This document shows positions 9,901 to 24,900 of a stretch of 64,000 nt of DNA, in pieces. The stretch is from JAUIAI01 sp963732405. Lineage in GTDB: Bacteria > Pseudomonadota > Gammaproteobacteria > Burkholderiales > Burkholderiaceae_E. Within the stretch, counting starts at the first letter, position 1; each line of letters starts with the position of its first letter. The notes beneath the pieces were generated by a model. The model was not told the DNA's origin. It worked only from the letters and a program-made list of their open reading frames with translations, and made no database searches. The translations under genes and the position numbers were made by a program. The stretch is taken from assembly GCA_963732405.1 (NCBI GenBank), contig CAVSZG010000001.1:2480001-2544000 (forward strand), given 5' to 3'.

Positions 9901-12900
9901 ATTGACCGACAGCGATAATGTGGCGATCAGTGTGTCGGCGGTCAATGATGCCCCGGTGTTCAGCAACCTCGACGGATCACCTGCTTATATTGAAGGTGGG
10001 GCTGCGGTCGTTCTGGATAACAATGTGACGATTGCCGATGTCGAATTGACCGGAATTAACAGTTTCAATGGCGCCACACTAACGTTGCAAAGGAATGGTG
10101 GCGCGAACAACCAGGATCAGTTTCATTCAAGCGGGACGCTTTCAGCTCTTGCGGAAGGCGGTGCGTTAGTGGTTGGTGGTACGACAGTTGGAACGGTCTC
10201 CACTAGGAGTGGTGGATCCCTGGTTTTGACCTTCAATGCGAATGCGACCAATGCCTTGGTCGATTCGGTAATGCAGCAGATCAGTTACGCCAATAGCAGT
10301 GATTCGCCACCCGCGAGCGTCCCGGTTAGTTGGACCTTTAGTGATGGCAATACCGGCTCGCAGGGCAGCGGGGGTGCGCTGAGCGCATCAGCTAGCACAA
10401 CGGTGTCGATGACGCCGGTTAATGATGCGCCTGTTGTCGACTCGGCCAGCCTGACCCTGACCGAGGGTCAGACGGTGACGCTGGGTGGGGCGAACTTCGG
10501 CATCACCGATCCTGACAGCACGAGCTTTACTTACACGGTGAGCGGGATCAGCGGTGGCTACTTCCAATTGAGCAGTGCTGCTGGTACCCCCGTGACCACG
10601 TTCACGACGGCGGATCTGTCCGGTGGCCTGGTGCAGTTCGTGGACGATGGGAATGAAACGGCTCCTGCGTTCAGCGTAAGGGTCAACGATGGGGCCCTGG
10701 ATTCGAATACCCTGGCAGCGACGATCAACTACACGGCGGCGAACGATGCGCCTGTTGTCGACTCGGCGAGTCTGACCCTTACCGAGGGTCAGACGGTGAC
10801 GCTGGGTGGGGCGAACTTCGGGATCACCGATCCGGATAGCAGTACGTTCACCTACACCGTGAGCGGGATCAGCGGTGGCTACTTCCAATTGAGCAGTGCC
10901 GCCGGCACCCCCGTGACGACGTTCACGACGGCTGATCTGGCCGGTGGCCTGGTGCAGTTTGTGGACGATGGAAATGAAACGGCTCCAGCGTTCAGCGTGA
11001 CGGTTAACGATGGGGCCCTGGATTCCAATACCCTGGCAGCGACCATCAACTATACCGCGGCCAACGATGCGCCTGTTGTCGACTCGGCGAGTCTGACCCT
11101 TACCGAGGGTCAGACGGTGACGCTGGGTGGGGCGAACTTCGGGATCACAGACCCAGACAGCGCCAGCTTCACCTACATCGTGAGCGGCATCAGCGGCGGG
11201 TACTTCCAATTGAGCAGTGCGGCGGGCACGCCAGTGACGACGTTCACGACGGCCGACCTGTCCGGTGGCCTGGTTCAGTTCGTGGACGATGGGAATGAAA
11301 CGGCCCCAGCGTTCAGCGTGACGGTCAACGACGGCGCTCTGGATTCCAATACCCTGGCGGCGACGATCAACTATACCGGGGCCAACGATGCGCCTGTTGT
11401 CGACTCGGCGAGTCTGACCCTTACCGAGGGTCAGACGGTGACGCTGGGCGGGACGAACTTCGGCATCACCGATCCGGATAGCAGTACGTTCACCTACACC
11501 GTGAGCGGGGTCAGCGGTGGCTACTTCCAATTGAGCAGTGCCGCTGGCACCCCCGTGACTACATTCACGACGGCCGACCTGTCCGGTGGCCTGGTGCAGT
11601 TCGTGGACGACGGGAATGAAACGGCGCCAGCGTTCAGCGTGACGGTTAACGATGGGGCCCTGGATTCCAATACGCTGGCGGCGACGATCAACTATACCGC
11701 GGCCAACGACGCGCCTGTTGTCGACTCGGCGAGTCTGACCCTGACCGAGGGTCAGACGGTGACCCTGGGTGGGACGAACTTCGGCATCACCGATCCGGAT
11801 AGCAGTACGTTCACCTACACCGTGAGCGGCATCAGCGGCGGCTACTTCCAGTTGAGCAGTGCGGCGGGCACGCCAGTGACGACGTTCACGACGGCTGATC
11901 TGTCTGGTGGCCAGGTCCAGTTCGTCGACGATGGAAATGAAACGGCTCCCGCGTTCAGCGTGACGGTTAACGATGGGGCCCTGGATTCGAATACGCTGGC
12001 GGCGACGATCAACTATACCGCGGCCAATGACGCACCCGTCGTCGATTCAGCGAGTTTGACGTTGACCGAGGGTCAGACGGTGACGCTGGCCGGGACGAAC
12101 TTCGGCATCACCGATCCGGATAGCAGTACGTTCACCTACACGGTGAGCGGGATCAGCGGTGGCTACTTCCAGTTGAGCAGTGCCGCCGGTACCCCCGTGA
12201 CGACGTTCACGACGGCTGATCTGGCCGGTGGCTTGGTGCAGTTCGTGGACGACGGGAATGAAACGGCGCCAGCGTTCAGCGTGACGGTCAACGACGGCGC
12301 TCTGGATTCCAATACGCTGGCAGCGACGATCAACTACACCGCGGCTAATGACGCCCCCGTCGTCGACTCGGCGAGTCTGACCCTGACCGAGGGTCAGACG
12401 GTGACGCTGGCCGGGACGAACTTCAGCATCACCGATTCTGACAGCGCCAGCTTCACCTACACCGTGAGCGGCATCAGCGGTGGCTACTTCCAATTGAGCA
12501 GTGCCGCCGGCACCCCAGTGACGACGTTCACGACGGCCGACTTGTCCGGTGGCCTGGTTCAGTTCGTGGACGATGGGAATGAAACGGCGCCAGCGTTCAG
12601 CGTGACGGTCAACGATGGGGCCCTGGATTCCAATACCCTGGCGGCGACGATCAACTATACCGCGGCCAACGATGCGCCTGTTGTCGACTCGGTGAGTCTG
12701 ACGCTTACCGAGGGTCAGACGGTGACGCTGGGCGGGGCGAACTTCGGCATCACCGACCCGGATAGCAGTACGTTCACCTACACCGTGAGCGGTATCAGCG
12801 GTGGCTACTTCCAATTGAGCAGTGCCGCCGGCACCCCCGTGACTACATTCACGACGGCCGACCTGTCCGGTGGCCTGGTTCAGTTCGTGGATGACGGAAA

Positions 12901-15900
12901 CGAAGTGTCCCCGGTGTTCAGCGTGACGGTCAACGACGGCGCCCTGGATTCGAATACCCTGGCGGCGACGATCAACTACACGGCGGCCAACGACGCGCCT
13001 GTTGTCGACTCGGCGAGTCTGACCCTGACCGAGGGTCAGACGGTGACGCTGGCCGGGTCGAACTTCGGCATCACCGATCCGGATAGCAGTACGTTCACCT
13101 ACACCGTGAGCGGGGTCAGCGGCGGCTACTTCCAATTGAGCAGTGTTGCCGGCACCCCCGTGACCACGTTCACGACGGCGGATCTGGCCGGTGGTCAGGT
13201 TCAGTTCGTGGACGACGGGAATGAAACGGCTCCAGCGTTCAGCGTGACGGTTAACGACGGCGCTCTGGATTCGAATACGCTGGTAGCGACGATCAACTAT
13301 ACCGCGGCCAGTGACGCCCCCGTCGTCGACTCGGCCAGCCTGACCCTGACCGAAGGTCAGACAGTGACACTCGGCGGGACGAACTTCAACATCACCGATT
13401 CTGACAGCGCCAGCTTCACCTACACGGTGAGCGGGGTGAGCGGCGGCTACTTCCAATTGAGCAGTGCGGCGGGCACGCCAGTGACGACGTTCACGACGGC
13501 GGACCTGTCTGGTGGCCTGGTTCAGTTCGTGGATGACGGGAATGAAACAGCTCCAGCGTTCAGCGTGACGGTCAACGACGGCGCTCTGGATTCCAATACC
13601 CTGGCAGCGACAATTAACTATACCGCGGCCAGTGACGCACCCGTCGTCGACTCGGCCAGCCTGACCCTGACCGAAGGTCAGACAGTGACACTCGGCGGGA
13701 CGAACTTCAGCATCACTGATCCTGACAGCGCCAGCTTCACCTACACGGTGAGCGGCATCAGCGGCGGCTACTTCCAGTTGAGCAGTGCCGCCGGCACCGC
13801 CGTGACGACGTTCACGACGGCTGATCTGGCCGGTGGCCTGGTGCAGTTTGTGGACGATGGAAATGAAACGGCTCCAGCGTTCAGCGTGACGGTTAACGAT
13901 GGGGCCCTGGATTCCAATACCCTGGCAGCGACCATCAACTATACCGCGGCCAACGATGCGCCTGTTGTCGACTCGGCGAGTCTGACCCTTACCGAGGGTC
14001 AGACGGTGACGCTGGGTGGGGCGAACTTCGGGATCACAGACCCAGACAGCGCCAGCTTCACCTACACCGTGAGCGGCATCAGCGGCGGGTACTTCCAATT
14101 GAGCAGTGCCGCCGGCACCCCCGTGACGACGTTCACGACGGCTGACCTGTCCGGTGGCCTGGTTCAGTTCGTGGACGACGGGAATGAAACGGCGCCAGCG
14201 TTCAGCGTGACGGTTAACGACGGCGCTCTGGATTCGAATACGCTGGCAGCGACGATCAACTATACCGCGGCCAGTGACGCACCCGTCGTCGACTCGGCCA
14301 GCCTGACCCTGGCCGAAGGTCAGACAGTGACACTCGGCGGGACGAACTTCAGCATCACCGATTCTGACAGCGCCAGCTTCACCTACACGGTGAGCGGGGT
14401 CAGCGGCGGCTACTTCCAGTTGAGCAGTGCCGCCGGCACCCCCGTGACGACGTTCACGACGGCTGACCTGTCCGGTGGCCTGGTTCAGTTCGTGGATGAC
14501 GGAAACGAAGTGTCCCCGGCGTTCAGCGTGACGGTCAACGATGGGGCCCTGGATTCCAATACGCTGGCGGCGACGATCAACTACACGGCGGCCAACGACT
14601 CGCCTGTTGTCGACTCGGCGAGTCTGACCCTGACCGAGGGTCAGACGGTGACGCTGGCCGGGACGAACTTCGGCATCACCGATCCCGACAGCGCCAGCTT
14701 CACTTACACGGTGAGCGGTATCAGCGGCGGCTACTTCCAGTTGAGCAGTGCCGCCGGCACCCCCGTGACGACGTTCACGACGGCCGACCTGTCCGGTGGC
14801 CTTGTTCAGTTCGTGGACGACGGGAATGAAACGGCGCCAGCCTTCAGCGTAACCGTCAACGATGGCGCTCTGGATTCCAATACCCTGGCGGCGACGATCA
14901 ACTACACAGCGGCTAACGATGCGCCTGTTGTCGACTCGGCGAGTCTGACCCTGACCGAGGGTCAGACGGTGACGCTGGGCGGGTCGAATTTCGGGATCAC
15001 GGATCCTGACAGCGCCAGCTTCACGTACACCGTGAGCGGGATCAGCGGTGGTTACTTCCAGTTGAGCAGTGCGGCGGGCACGCCAGTGACGACATTCACG
15101 ACGGCCGACCTGTCCGGTGGCCTGGTTCAGTTTGTGGATGACGGAAACGAAGTGTCCCCGGCGTTCAGCGTGACGGTCAACGACGGCGCTCTGGATTCCA
15201 ATACCCTGGCAGCGACGATCAACTATACCGCGGCTAATGACGCCCCCGTCGTCGATTCAGCGAGTTTGACGTTGTCCGAGGGTCAGACGGTGACGCTGGC
15301 CGGGGCGAACTTCGGCATCACCGATCCGGACAGCAGCACGTTCACCTACACGGTGAGCGGTATCAGCGGTGGGTACTTCCAATTGAGCAGTGCTGCTGGT
15401 ACCCCCGTGACGACGTTCACGACGGCTGATCTGTCTGGTGGCCTGGTCCAGTTCGTCGACGATGGGAATGAAACGGCTCCTGCGTTCAGCGTGACGGTTA
15501 ACGACGGCGCTCTGGATTCGAATACGCTGGCAGTGACCATCAACTATACCGCGGCCAGTGACGCACCCGTCGTCGACTCGGCCAGCCTGACCCTGACCGA
15601 AGGTCAGACAGTGACACTCGGTGGGACGAACTTCAGCATCACCGATTCTGACAGCGCCAGCTTCACCTACACGGTGAGCGGCATCAGCGGCGGCTACTTC
15701 CAGTTGAGCAGTGCGGCGGGCACGCCGGTGACGACGTTCACGACGGCCGACCTGTCTGGTGGCTTGGTTCAGTTCGTGGACGATGGGAATGAAACGGCTC
15801 CAGCATTCAGCGTAACGGTCAACGATGGGGCCCTGGATTCCAATACCCTGGCAGCGACGATCAACTACACGGCGGCCAACGATGCGCCCGTCGTCGACCT

Positions 15901-18900
15901 GGCGAGCCTCTCCCTGACCGAGGGTCAGACGGTGACGCTGGGCGGGTCGAATTTCGGCATCACGGATCCCGACAGTGCCAGCTTCACGTACACCGTGAGC
16001 GGTATCAGCGGCGGGTACTTCCAATTGAGCAGTGCTGCCGGCACACCCGTGACGACGTTCACGACGGCGGATCTGGCCGGTGGCCTGGTGCAGTTCGTGG
16101 ACGACGGAAACGAAGTGTCCCCGGCGTTCAGCGTGACGGTCAACGACGGCGCTCTGGATTCCAATACCCTGGCGGCGACGATCAACTACACGGCGGCCAA
16201 CGATGCGCCTGTTGCCGACTCGGCGAGTCTGACCCTGACCGAGGGTCAGACGGTGACGCTGGCCGGGACGAACTTCGGCATCACCGATCCGGATAGCAGT
16301 ACGTTCACCTACACGGTGAGCGGCATCAGCGGCGGGTTCTTCCAATTGAGCGGTGCCGCCGGCACCCCCGTGACGACGTTCACGACGGCTGATCTGTCTG
16401 GTGGCCTGGTTCAGTTCGTGGATGACGGGAATGAAACGGCTCCTGCGTTCAGCGTAAGGGTCAACGATGGGGCCCTGGATTCGAATACCCTGGCAGCGAC
16501 AACCAACTATACCGCGGCCAACGACGCGCCTGTTGTCGACTCGGCGAGTCTGACCCTGACCGAGGGTCAGACGGTGACGCTGGCCGGGTCGAACTTCGGC
16601 ATCACCGATCCGGATAGCAGTACGTTCACCTACACCGTGAGCGGGGTCAGCGGCGGCTACTTCCAGTTGAGCAGTGTTGCCGGCACCCCCGTGACGACGT
16701 TCACGACGGCGGATCTGGCCGGTGGTCAGGTGCAGTTCGTGGACGATGGGAATGAAACGGCTCCAGCGTTCAGCGTGACGGTTAACGATGGGGCCCTGGA
16801 TTCCAATACGCTGGCGGCGACGATCAACTATACCGCGGCCAACGATGCGCCTGTTGTCGACTCGGCGAGTCTGACCCTGACCGAGGGTCAGACGGTGACC
16901 CTTGGTGGGACGAACTTCAGCATCACCGATTCTGACAGCGCCAGCTTCACCTACACGGTGAGCGGGATCAGCGGTGGCTACTTCCAGTTGAGCAGTGCCG
17001 CCGGCACCCCCGTGACGACGTTCACGACGGCTGATCTGGCCGGTGGCTTGGTGCAGTTCGTGGACGACGGGAATGAAACGGCGCCAGCGTTCAGCGTGAC
17101 GGTCAACGACGGCGCTCTGGATTCCAATACGCTGGCGGCGACGATCAACTATACCGCGGCCAACGATGCGCCTGTTGTCGACTCGGCGAGTCTGACCCTG
17201 ACCGAGGGTCAGACGGTGACGCTAGGCGGGGCGAACTTCGGCATCACCGATCCGGATAGCAGTACGTTCACCTACACGGTGAGCGGGATCAGCGGTGGCT
17301 ACTTCCAATTGAGCAGTGCCGCCGGCACCCCCGTGACGACGTTCACGACGGCCGACCTGTCCGGTAGCCTGGTTCAGTTCGTGGACGACGGGAATGAAAC
17401 GGCTCCAGCGTTCAGCGTAACGGTCAACGACGGCGCTCTGGATTCCAATACGCTGGCGGCGACGATCAACTATACCGCGGCCAACGATGCGCCTGTTGTC
17501 GACTCGGCGAGTCTGACCCTTACCGAGGGTCAGACGGTGACCCTGGGCGGGGCGAACTTCGGCATCAGTGACCCGGATAGCAGTACGGTCACCTACACCG
17601 TGAGCGGGGTCAGCGGCGGCTACTTCCAGTTGAGCAGTGCGGCGGGCACCCCCGTGACGACGTTCACGACGGCGGATCTGTCTGGTGGCCTTGTTCAGTT
17701 CGTGGATGACGGGAATGAAACGGCGCCAGCGTTCAGCGTGACGGTTAACGACGGCGCTCTGGATTCCAATACCCTGGCAGCGACGATCAACTATACCGCG
17801 GCCAACGATGCGCCTGTTGTCGACTCGGCGAGTCTGACCCTTACCGAGGGTCAGACGGTGACGCTGGGTGGGGCGAACTTCGGCATCACTGACCCGGATA
17901 GCAGTACGGTCACCTACACCGTGAGCGGGGTCAGCGGCGGCTACTTCCAGTTGAGCAGTGCCGCCGGCACCCCCGTGACGACGTTCACGACGGCTGATCT
18001 GGCCGGCGGCCTGGTGCAGTTCGTGGACGATGGGAATGAAACGGCTGCAGCGTTCAGCGTAAGGGTCAACGATGGGGCCCTGGATTCGAATACGCTGGCA
18101 GCGATAATTAACTATACCGGGGCCAATGACGCCCCCGTTGTCGACTCGGCGAGTTTGACCCTTACCGAGGGTCAGACGGTGACCCTGGGTGGGACGAACT
18201 TCGGGATCACCGACCCAGACAGCGCCAGCTTCACCTATACCGTGAGCGGGGTCAGCGGCGGCTACTTCCAATTGAGCAGTGCGGCGGGCACCCCCGTGAC
18301 GACGTTCACGACGGCTGATCTGGCCGGTGGCCTGGTGCAGTTTGTGGACGACGGGAATGAAACGGCGCCAGCGTTCAGCGTGACGGTCAACGATGGGGCC
18401 CTGGATTCCAATACCCTGGCAGCGACGATCAACTATACCGCGGCCAACGATGCGCCTGTTGTCGACTCGGCGAGTCTGACCCTTACCGAGGGTCAGACGG
18501 TGACGCTGGGTGGGGCGAACTTCGGGATCACCGATCCGGATAGCAGTACGTTCACCTACACGGTGAGCGGGGTCAGCGGCGGCTACTTCCAATTGAGCAG
18601 TGCGGCGGGCACGCCAGTGACGACGTTCACGACGGCCGACCTGTCTGGTGGCCTGATTCAGTTCGTGGATGACGGAAACGAAGTGTCCCCGGCGTTCAGC
18701 GTGACGGTCAACGATGGGGCCCTGGATTCGAATACGCTGGCGGCGACGATCAACTATACCGCGGCCAACGATGCGCCTGTTGTCGACTCGGCGAGTCTGA
18801 CCCTGACCGAGGGTCAGACGGTGACGCTGGCCGGGTCGAACTTCGGCATCACGGATCCGGATAGCGCCAGCTTCACCTACACGGTGAGCGGCGTCAGCGG

Positions 18901-21900
18901 CGGGTACTTCCAATTGAGCAGTGCCGCCGGCACGCCAGTGACGACGTTCACGACGGCCGACCTGTCCGGTGGCCTGGTTCAGTTCGTGGACGATGGAAAT
19001 GAAACGGCTCCAGCGTTCAGCGTGACGGTTAACGATGGGGCCCTGGATTCCAATACCCTGGCAGCGACCATCAACTATACCGCGGCCAACGATGCGCCTG
19101 TTGTCGACTCGGCGAGTCTGACCCTTACCGAGGGTCAGACGGTGACGCTGGGTGGGGCGAACTTCGGCATCACCGACCCAGACAGCGCCAGCTTCACTTA
19201 CACGGTGAGCGGCATCAGCGGCGGCTACTTCCAGTTGAGCAGTGCGGCGGGCACCCCCGTGACGACGTTCACGACGGCTGATCTGGCCGGTGGCCTGGTG
19301 CAGTTTGTGGACGACGGGAATGAAACGGCGCCAGCGTTCAGCGTGACGGTTAACGATGGGGCCCTGGATTCCAATACGCTGGCGGCGACGATCAACTATA
19401 CCGCGGCCAACGACGCGCCTGTTGTCGACTCGGCGAGTCTGACCCTGACCGAGGGTCAGACGGTGACCCTGGGTGGGACGAACTTCGGCATCACCGATCC
19501 GGATAGCAGTACGTTCACCTACACGGTGAGCGGGATCAGCGGTGGCTACTTCCAGTTGAGCAGTGCCGCCGGCACCCCCGTGACGACGTTCACGACGGCT
19601 GATCTGGCCGGTGGCTTGGTGCAGTTCGTGGACGACGGAAATGAAACGGCTCCAGCGTTCAGCGTGACGGTCAACGACGGCGCTCTGGATTCCAATACCC
19701 TGGCGGCGACGATCAACTACACGGCGGCCAACGATGCGCCTGTTGTCGACTCGGCGAGTCTGACCCTGACCGAGGGTCAGACGGTGACCCTGGCCGGGAC
19801 GAACTTCGGCATCACGGATCCCGACAGCGCCAGCTTCACCTACACGGTGAGCGGCGTCAGCGGCGGGTACTTCCAATTGAGCAGCGCCGCCGGCACGCCA
19901 GTGACGACGTTCACGACGGCGGATCTGTCCGGTGGCCTGGTTCAGTTCGTGGACGATGGAAATGAAACGGCTCCAGCGTTCAGCGTGACGGTTAACGATG
20001 GGGCCCTGGATTCCAATACCCTGGCGGCGACGATCAACTACACGGCGACCAACGACGCACCCGTCGCCGACTCGGCGAGTCTGACCCTGACCGAGGGTCA
20101 GACGGTGACCCTGGGTGGGACGAACGTCGGCATCACCGATCCGGATAGCAGTACGTTCACCTACACGGTGAGCGGGATCAGCGGCGGCTACTTCCAATTG
20201 AGCAGTGCTGCTGGTACCCCCGTGACGACGTTCACGACGGCGGATCTGTCCGGTGGCCTAGTGCAGTTCGTGGACGATGGGAATGAAACGGCTCCTGCGT
20301 TCAGCGTAAGGGTCAACGATGGGGCCCTGGATTCGAATACCCTGGCAGCGACGATCAACTATACGGCGGCCAACGATGCGCCTGTTGTCGACTCGGCGAG
20401 CCTCACCCTGACCGAGGGTCAGACGGTGACCCTGGGTGGGGCGAACTTCGGCATCACCGATCCGGATAGCAGTACGTTCACCTACACCGTGAGCGGGGTT
20501 AGCGGCGGCTACTTCCAGTTGAGCAGTGTTGCCGGCACCCCCGTGACTACATTCACGACGGCGGATCTGGCCGGTGGCCTGGTGCAGTTCGTGGACGATG
20601 GGAATGAAACGGCTCCCGCGTTCAACGTGACGGTTAACGACGGCGCTCTGGATTCCAATACCCTGGCGGCGACGATCAACTACACGGCGGCCAACGATGC
20701 GCCTGTTGTCGACTCGGCGAGTCTGACCCTGACCGAAGGTCAGACAGTGACACTCGGCGGGACGAACTTCAGCATCACCGATTCTGACAGCGCCAGCTTC
20801 ACCTACACGGTGAGCGGGATCAGCGGCGGCTACTTCCAGTTGAGCAGTGCCGCTGGCACCCCCGTGACTACATTCACGACGGCCGACCTGTCCGGTGGCC
20901 TGGTTCAGTTCGTGGATGACGGAAACGAAGTGTCCCCGGTGTTCAGCGTAACGGTCAACGACGGGGCCCTGGATTCCAATACGCTGGCAGCGACGATCAA
21001 CTACACCGCGGCCAGTGACGCACCCGTCGTCGACTCGGCCAGCCTGACCCTGACCGAAGGTCAGACAGTGACACTCGGCGGGACGAACTTCAGCATCACT
21101 GATTCTGACAGCGCCAGCTTCACCTACACGGTGAGCGGGATCAGCGGCGGCTACTTCCAATTGAGCAGTGCTGCGGGCACCCCCGTGACGACGTTCACGA
21201 CGGCTGATCTGTCTGGTAGCCTGGTTCAGTTCGTGGACGATGGGAATGAAACGGCTCCAGCGTTCAGCGTAACGGTCAACGACGGCGCTCTGGATTCCAA
21301 TACCCTGGCGGCGACGATCAACTACACGGCGGCCAACGACGCACCCGTCGCCGACTCGGCGAGTCTGACCCTGACCGAGGGTCAGGCGGTGACGCTGGGC
21401 GGGACGAACTTCGGCATCACGGATCCCGACAGCGCCAGCTTCACCTATACCGTGAGCGGTATCAGCGGCGGGTACTTTCAGTTGAGCAGTGCTGTTGGTA
21501 CCCCCGTGACGACATTCACGACGGCGGATCTGTCCGGTGGCCTGGTTCAGTTCGTGGACGATGGGAATGAAACGGCGCCAGCGTTCAGCATGACGGTCAA
21601 CGATGGGGCCCTGGATTCCAATACGCTGGCAGCGACGATCAACTACACGGCGGCCAATGATGCGCCTGTTGTCGACTCGGCGAGTCTGACCCTGACCGAG
21701 GGTCAGACGGTGACGCTGGCCGGGGCGAACTTCGGCATCACAGACCCAGATAGCGCCAGCTTCACCTACACGGTGAGCGGCATCAGCGGCGGGTACTTCC
21801 AATTGAGCAGTGCCGGCGGCACGCCAGTGACGACGTTCACGACGGCCGACCTGTCCGGTGGCCTGGTTCAGTTCGTGGACGATGGGAATGAAACGGCTCC

Positions 21901-24900
21901 AGCGTTCAGCGTGACGGTCAACGACGGCGCTCTGGATTCCAATACCCTGGCAGCGACGACCAACTATACCGCGGCCAATGACGCACCCGTCGTCGACTCG
22001 GCCAGCCTGACCCTGACCGAGGGTCAGACGGTGACGCTGGGCGGGGCGAACTTCGGCATCACCGATCCTGACAGCACGAGCTTTACTTACACGGTGAGCG
22101 GGATCAGCGGCGGCTACTTCCAATTGAGCAGTGCTGCTGGTACCCCCGTGACGACGTTCACGACGGCGGATCTGTCCGGTGGCCTGGTGCAGTTCGTGGA
22201 CGATGGGAATGAAACGGCTCCAGCGTTCAGCGTAAGGGTCAACGATGGGGCCCTGGATTCGAATACGCTGGCAGCGATAATTAACTATACCGGGGCCAAT
22301 GACGCCCCCGTCGTCGACTCGGCGAGTTTGACCCTGACCGAGGGTCAGACAGTGACACTCGGCGGAACGAACTTCGGCATCACGGATCCAGACAGCGCCA
22401 GCTTCACCTATACCGTGAGCGGTATCAGCGGCGGGTACTTCCAGTTGAGCAGTGCCGCCGGCGCCCCCGTGACGACATTCACGACGGCGGATCTGGCCGG
22501 TGGCCTGGTTCAGTTCGTGGACGACGGGAATGAAACGGCTCCCGCGTTCCGCGTGACGGTCAACGACGGCGCTCTGGATTCCAATACGCTGGCAGCGACC
22601 ATCAACTATACCGGGGCCAATGACGCACCCGTAGTCGACTCGGCGAGTTTGACCCTGACCGAGGGTCAGACGGTGACCCTGGGCGGGTCGAACTTCGGCA
22701 TCACCGACCCGGATAGCAGTACGTTCACCTACACGGTGAGCGGGATCAGCGGCGGCTACTTCCAATTGAGCAGTGCCGCCGGCACCGCCGTGACGACGTT
22801 CACGACGGCGGATCTGTCCGGTGGCCTGGTTCAGTTCGTGGACGATGGGAATGAAACGGCTCCAGCGTTCAGCGTGACGGTTAATGACGGCGCTCTGGAT
22901 TCCAATACGCTGGCGGCGACGATCAACTATACGGGGGCCAATGACGCACCCGTCGTCGATTCGGCGAGTCTGACGTTGTCTGAGGGGCAGACAGTGACGC
23001 TGGGTGGGGCGAACTTCGGCATCACCGACCCAGACAGCGCCAGCTTCACCTATACAGTGAGCGGGATCAGCGGCGGCTACTTCCAATTAAGCAGTGCTGC
23101 CGGCACCCCTGTGACGACGTTCACGACGGCTGACCTGTCCGGTGGCCTGGTTCAGTTCGTGGACGATGGGAATGAAACGGCGCCAGCGTTCAGCGTGACG
23201 GTCAACGACGGCGCCCTGGATTCCAATACCCTGGCGGCGACGATCAACTATACCGCGGCCAACGATGCGCCTGTTGTCGACTCGGCGAGTCTGACCCTGA
23301 CCGAGGGTCAGACGGTGACGCTGGGCGGGGCGAACTTCGGGATCACAGACCCAGACAGCGCCAGCTTCACGTACACCGTGAGCGGCATCAGCGGCGGGTA
23401 CTTCCAATTGAGCAGTGCCGCCGGCACCCCCGTGACGACGTTCACGACGGCTGATCTGTCCGGTGGCTTGGTGCAGTTCGTGGACGACGGGAATGAAACG
23501 GCTCCCGCGTTCCGCGTGACGGTCAACGACGGCGCTCTGGATTCCAATACGCTGGCAGCGACGATCAACTACACCGCGGCCAGTGACGCACCCGTCGTCG
23601 ACTCGGCCAGCCTGACCCTGACCGAAGGTCAGACAGTGACACTCGGCGGGACGAACTTCAGCATCACCGATTCTGACAGCGCCAGCTTCACCTACACGGT
23701 GAGCGGGGTGAGCGGCGGCTACTTCCAATTGAGCAGTGCGGCGGGCACGCCAGTGACGACGTTCACGACGGCTGATCTGTCTGGTGGCCTGGTGCAGTTC
23801 GTGGACGATGGGAATGAAACGGCGCCAGCCTTCAGCGTAACCGTCAACGACGGCGCTCTGGATTCCAATACCCTGGCGGCGACGATCGACTACACGGCGG
23901 CCAACGATGCGCCTGTTGTCGACTCGGCGAGTCTGACCCTGACCGAGGGTCAGACGGTGACACTCGGCGGGACGAACTTCAACATCACTGATTCTGACAG
24001 CGCCAGCTTCACCTACACGGTGAGCGGCATCAGCGGCGGCTACTTCCAGTTGAGCAGTGCCGCCGGCACCGCCGTGACGACGTTCACGACGGCTGATCTG
24101 GCCGGTGGCCTGGTTCAGTTCGTGGACGACGGGAATGAAACGGCTCCAGCGTTCAGCGTGATGGTTAACGATGGGGCCCTGGATTCGAATACCCTGGCGG
24201 CGACGATCAACTATACCGCGGCCAATGACGCTCCCGTCGTCGACTCGGCGAGTCTGACCCTGACCGAGGGTCAGACGGTGACCCTGGGTGGGGCGAACTT
24301 CGGGATCACAGACCCAGACAGCGCCAGCTTCACCTACACGGTGAGCGGGGTCAGCGGTGGCTACTTCCAATTGAGCAGTGCTGCTGGTACCCCCGTGACG
24401 ACGTTCACGACGGCGGATCTGTCCGGTGGCCTGGTGCAGTTCGTGGACGACGGGAATGAAACGGCTCCCGCGTTCAGCGTGACGGTCAACGACGGCGCTC
24501 TGGATTCCAACACGCTGGCAGCGACGATCAACTACACCGCGGCCAGTGACGCACCCGTCGTCGACTCGGCGAGTCTGACCCTTACCGAGGGTCAGACGGT
24601 GACGCTGGCCAGGACGAACTTCAGCATCACCGATTCTGACAGCGCCAGCTTCACCTACACCGTGAGCGGCATCAGCGGTGGCTACTTCCAATTGAGCAGT
24701 GCCGCCGGCACCCCAGTGACGACGTTCACGACAGCCGACCTGTCCGGTGGCCTGGTTCAGTTCGTGGACGACGGGAATGAAGCAGCGCCAACTTTCAGCG
24801 TGACCGTGAATGACGGCATCTCGGACTCAAATACCCAATCAGCCACCATCATCTATACCCCGGTCAATGACACACCCGTCATCCCACCAGTAACACTGAT

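Noticed and set aside
10388..24691. Very long reverse-strand open frames across the repeat array, up to 991 codons.
   Set aside because: They are mirror frames of the 321-bp repeat: one open unit makes all units open. They share the same period, are Arg/His-rich and low in complexity, and have no likeness to any family; the forward frame carries clear domain motifs.
10421..24865. The tandem repeat as a CRISPR-like or non-coding satellite.
   Set aside because: The units are 321 bases, directly adjacent, protein-coding and without spacers.
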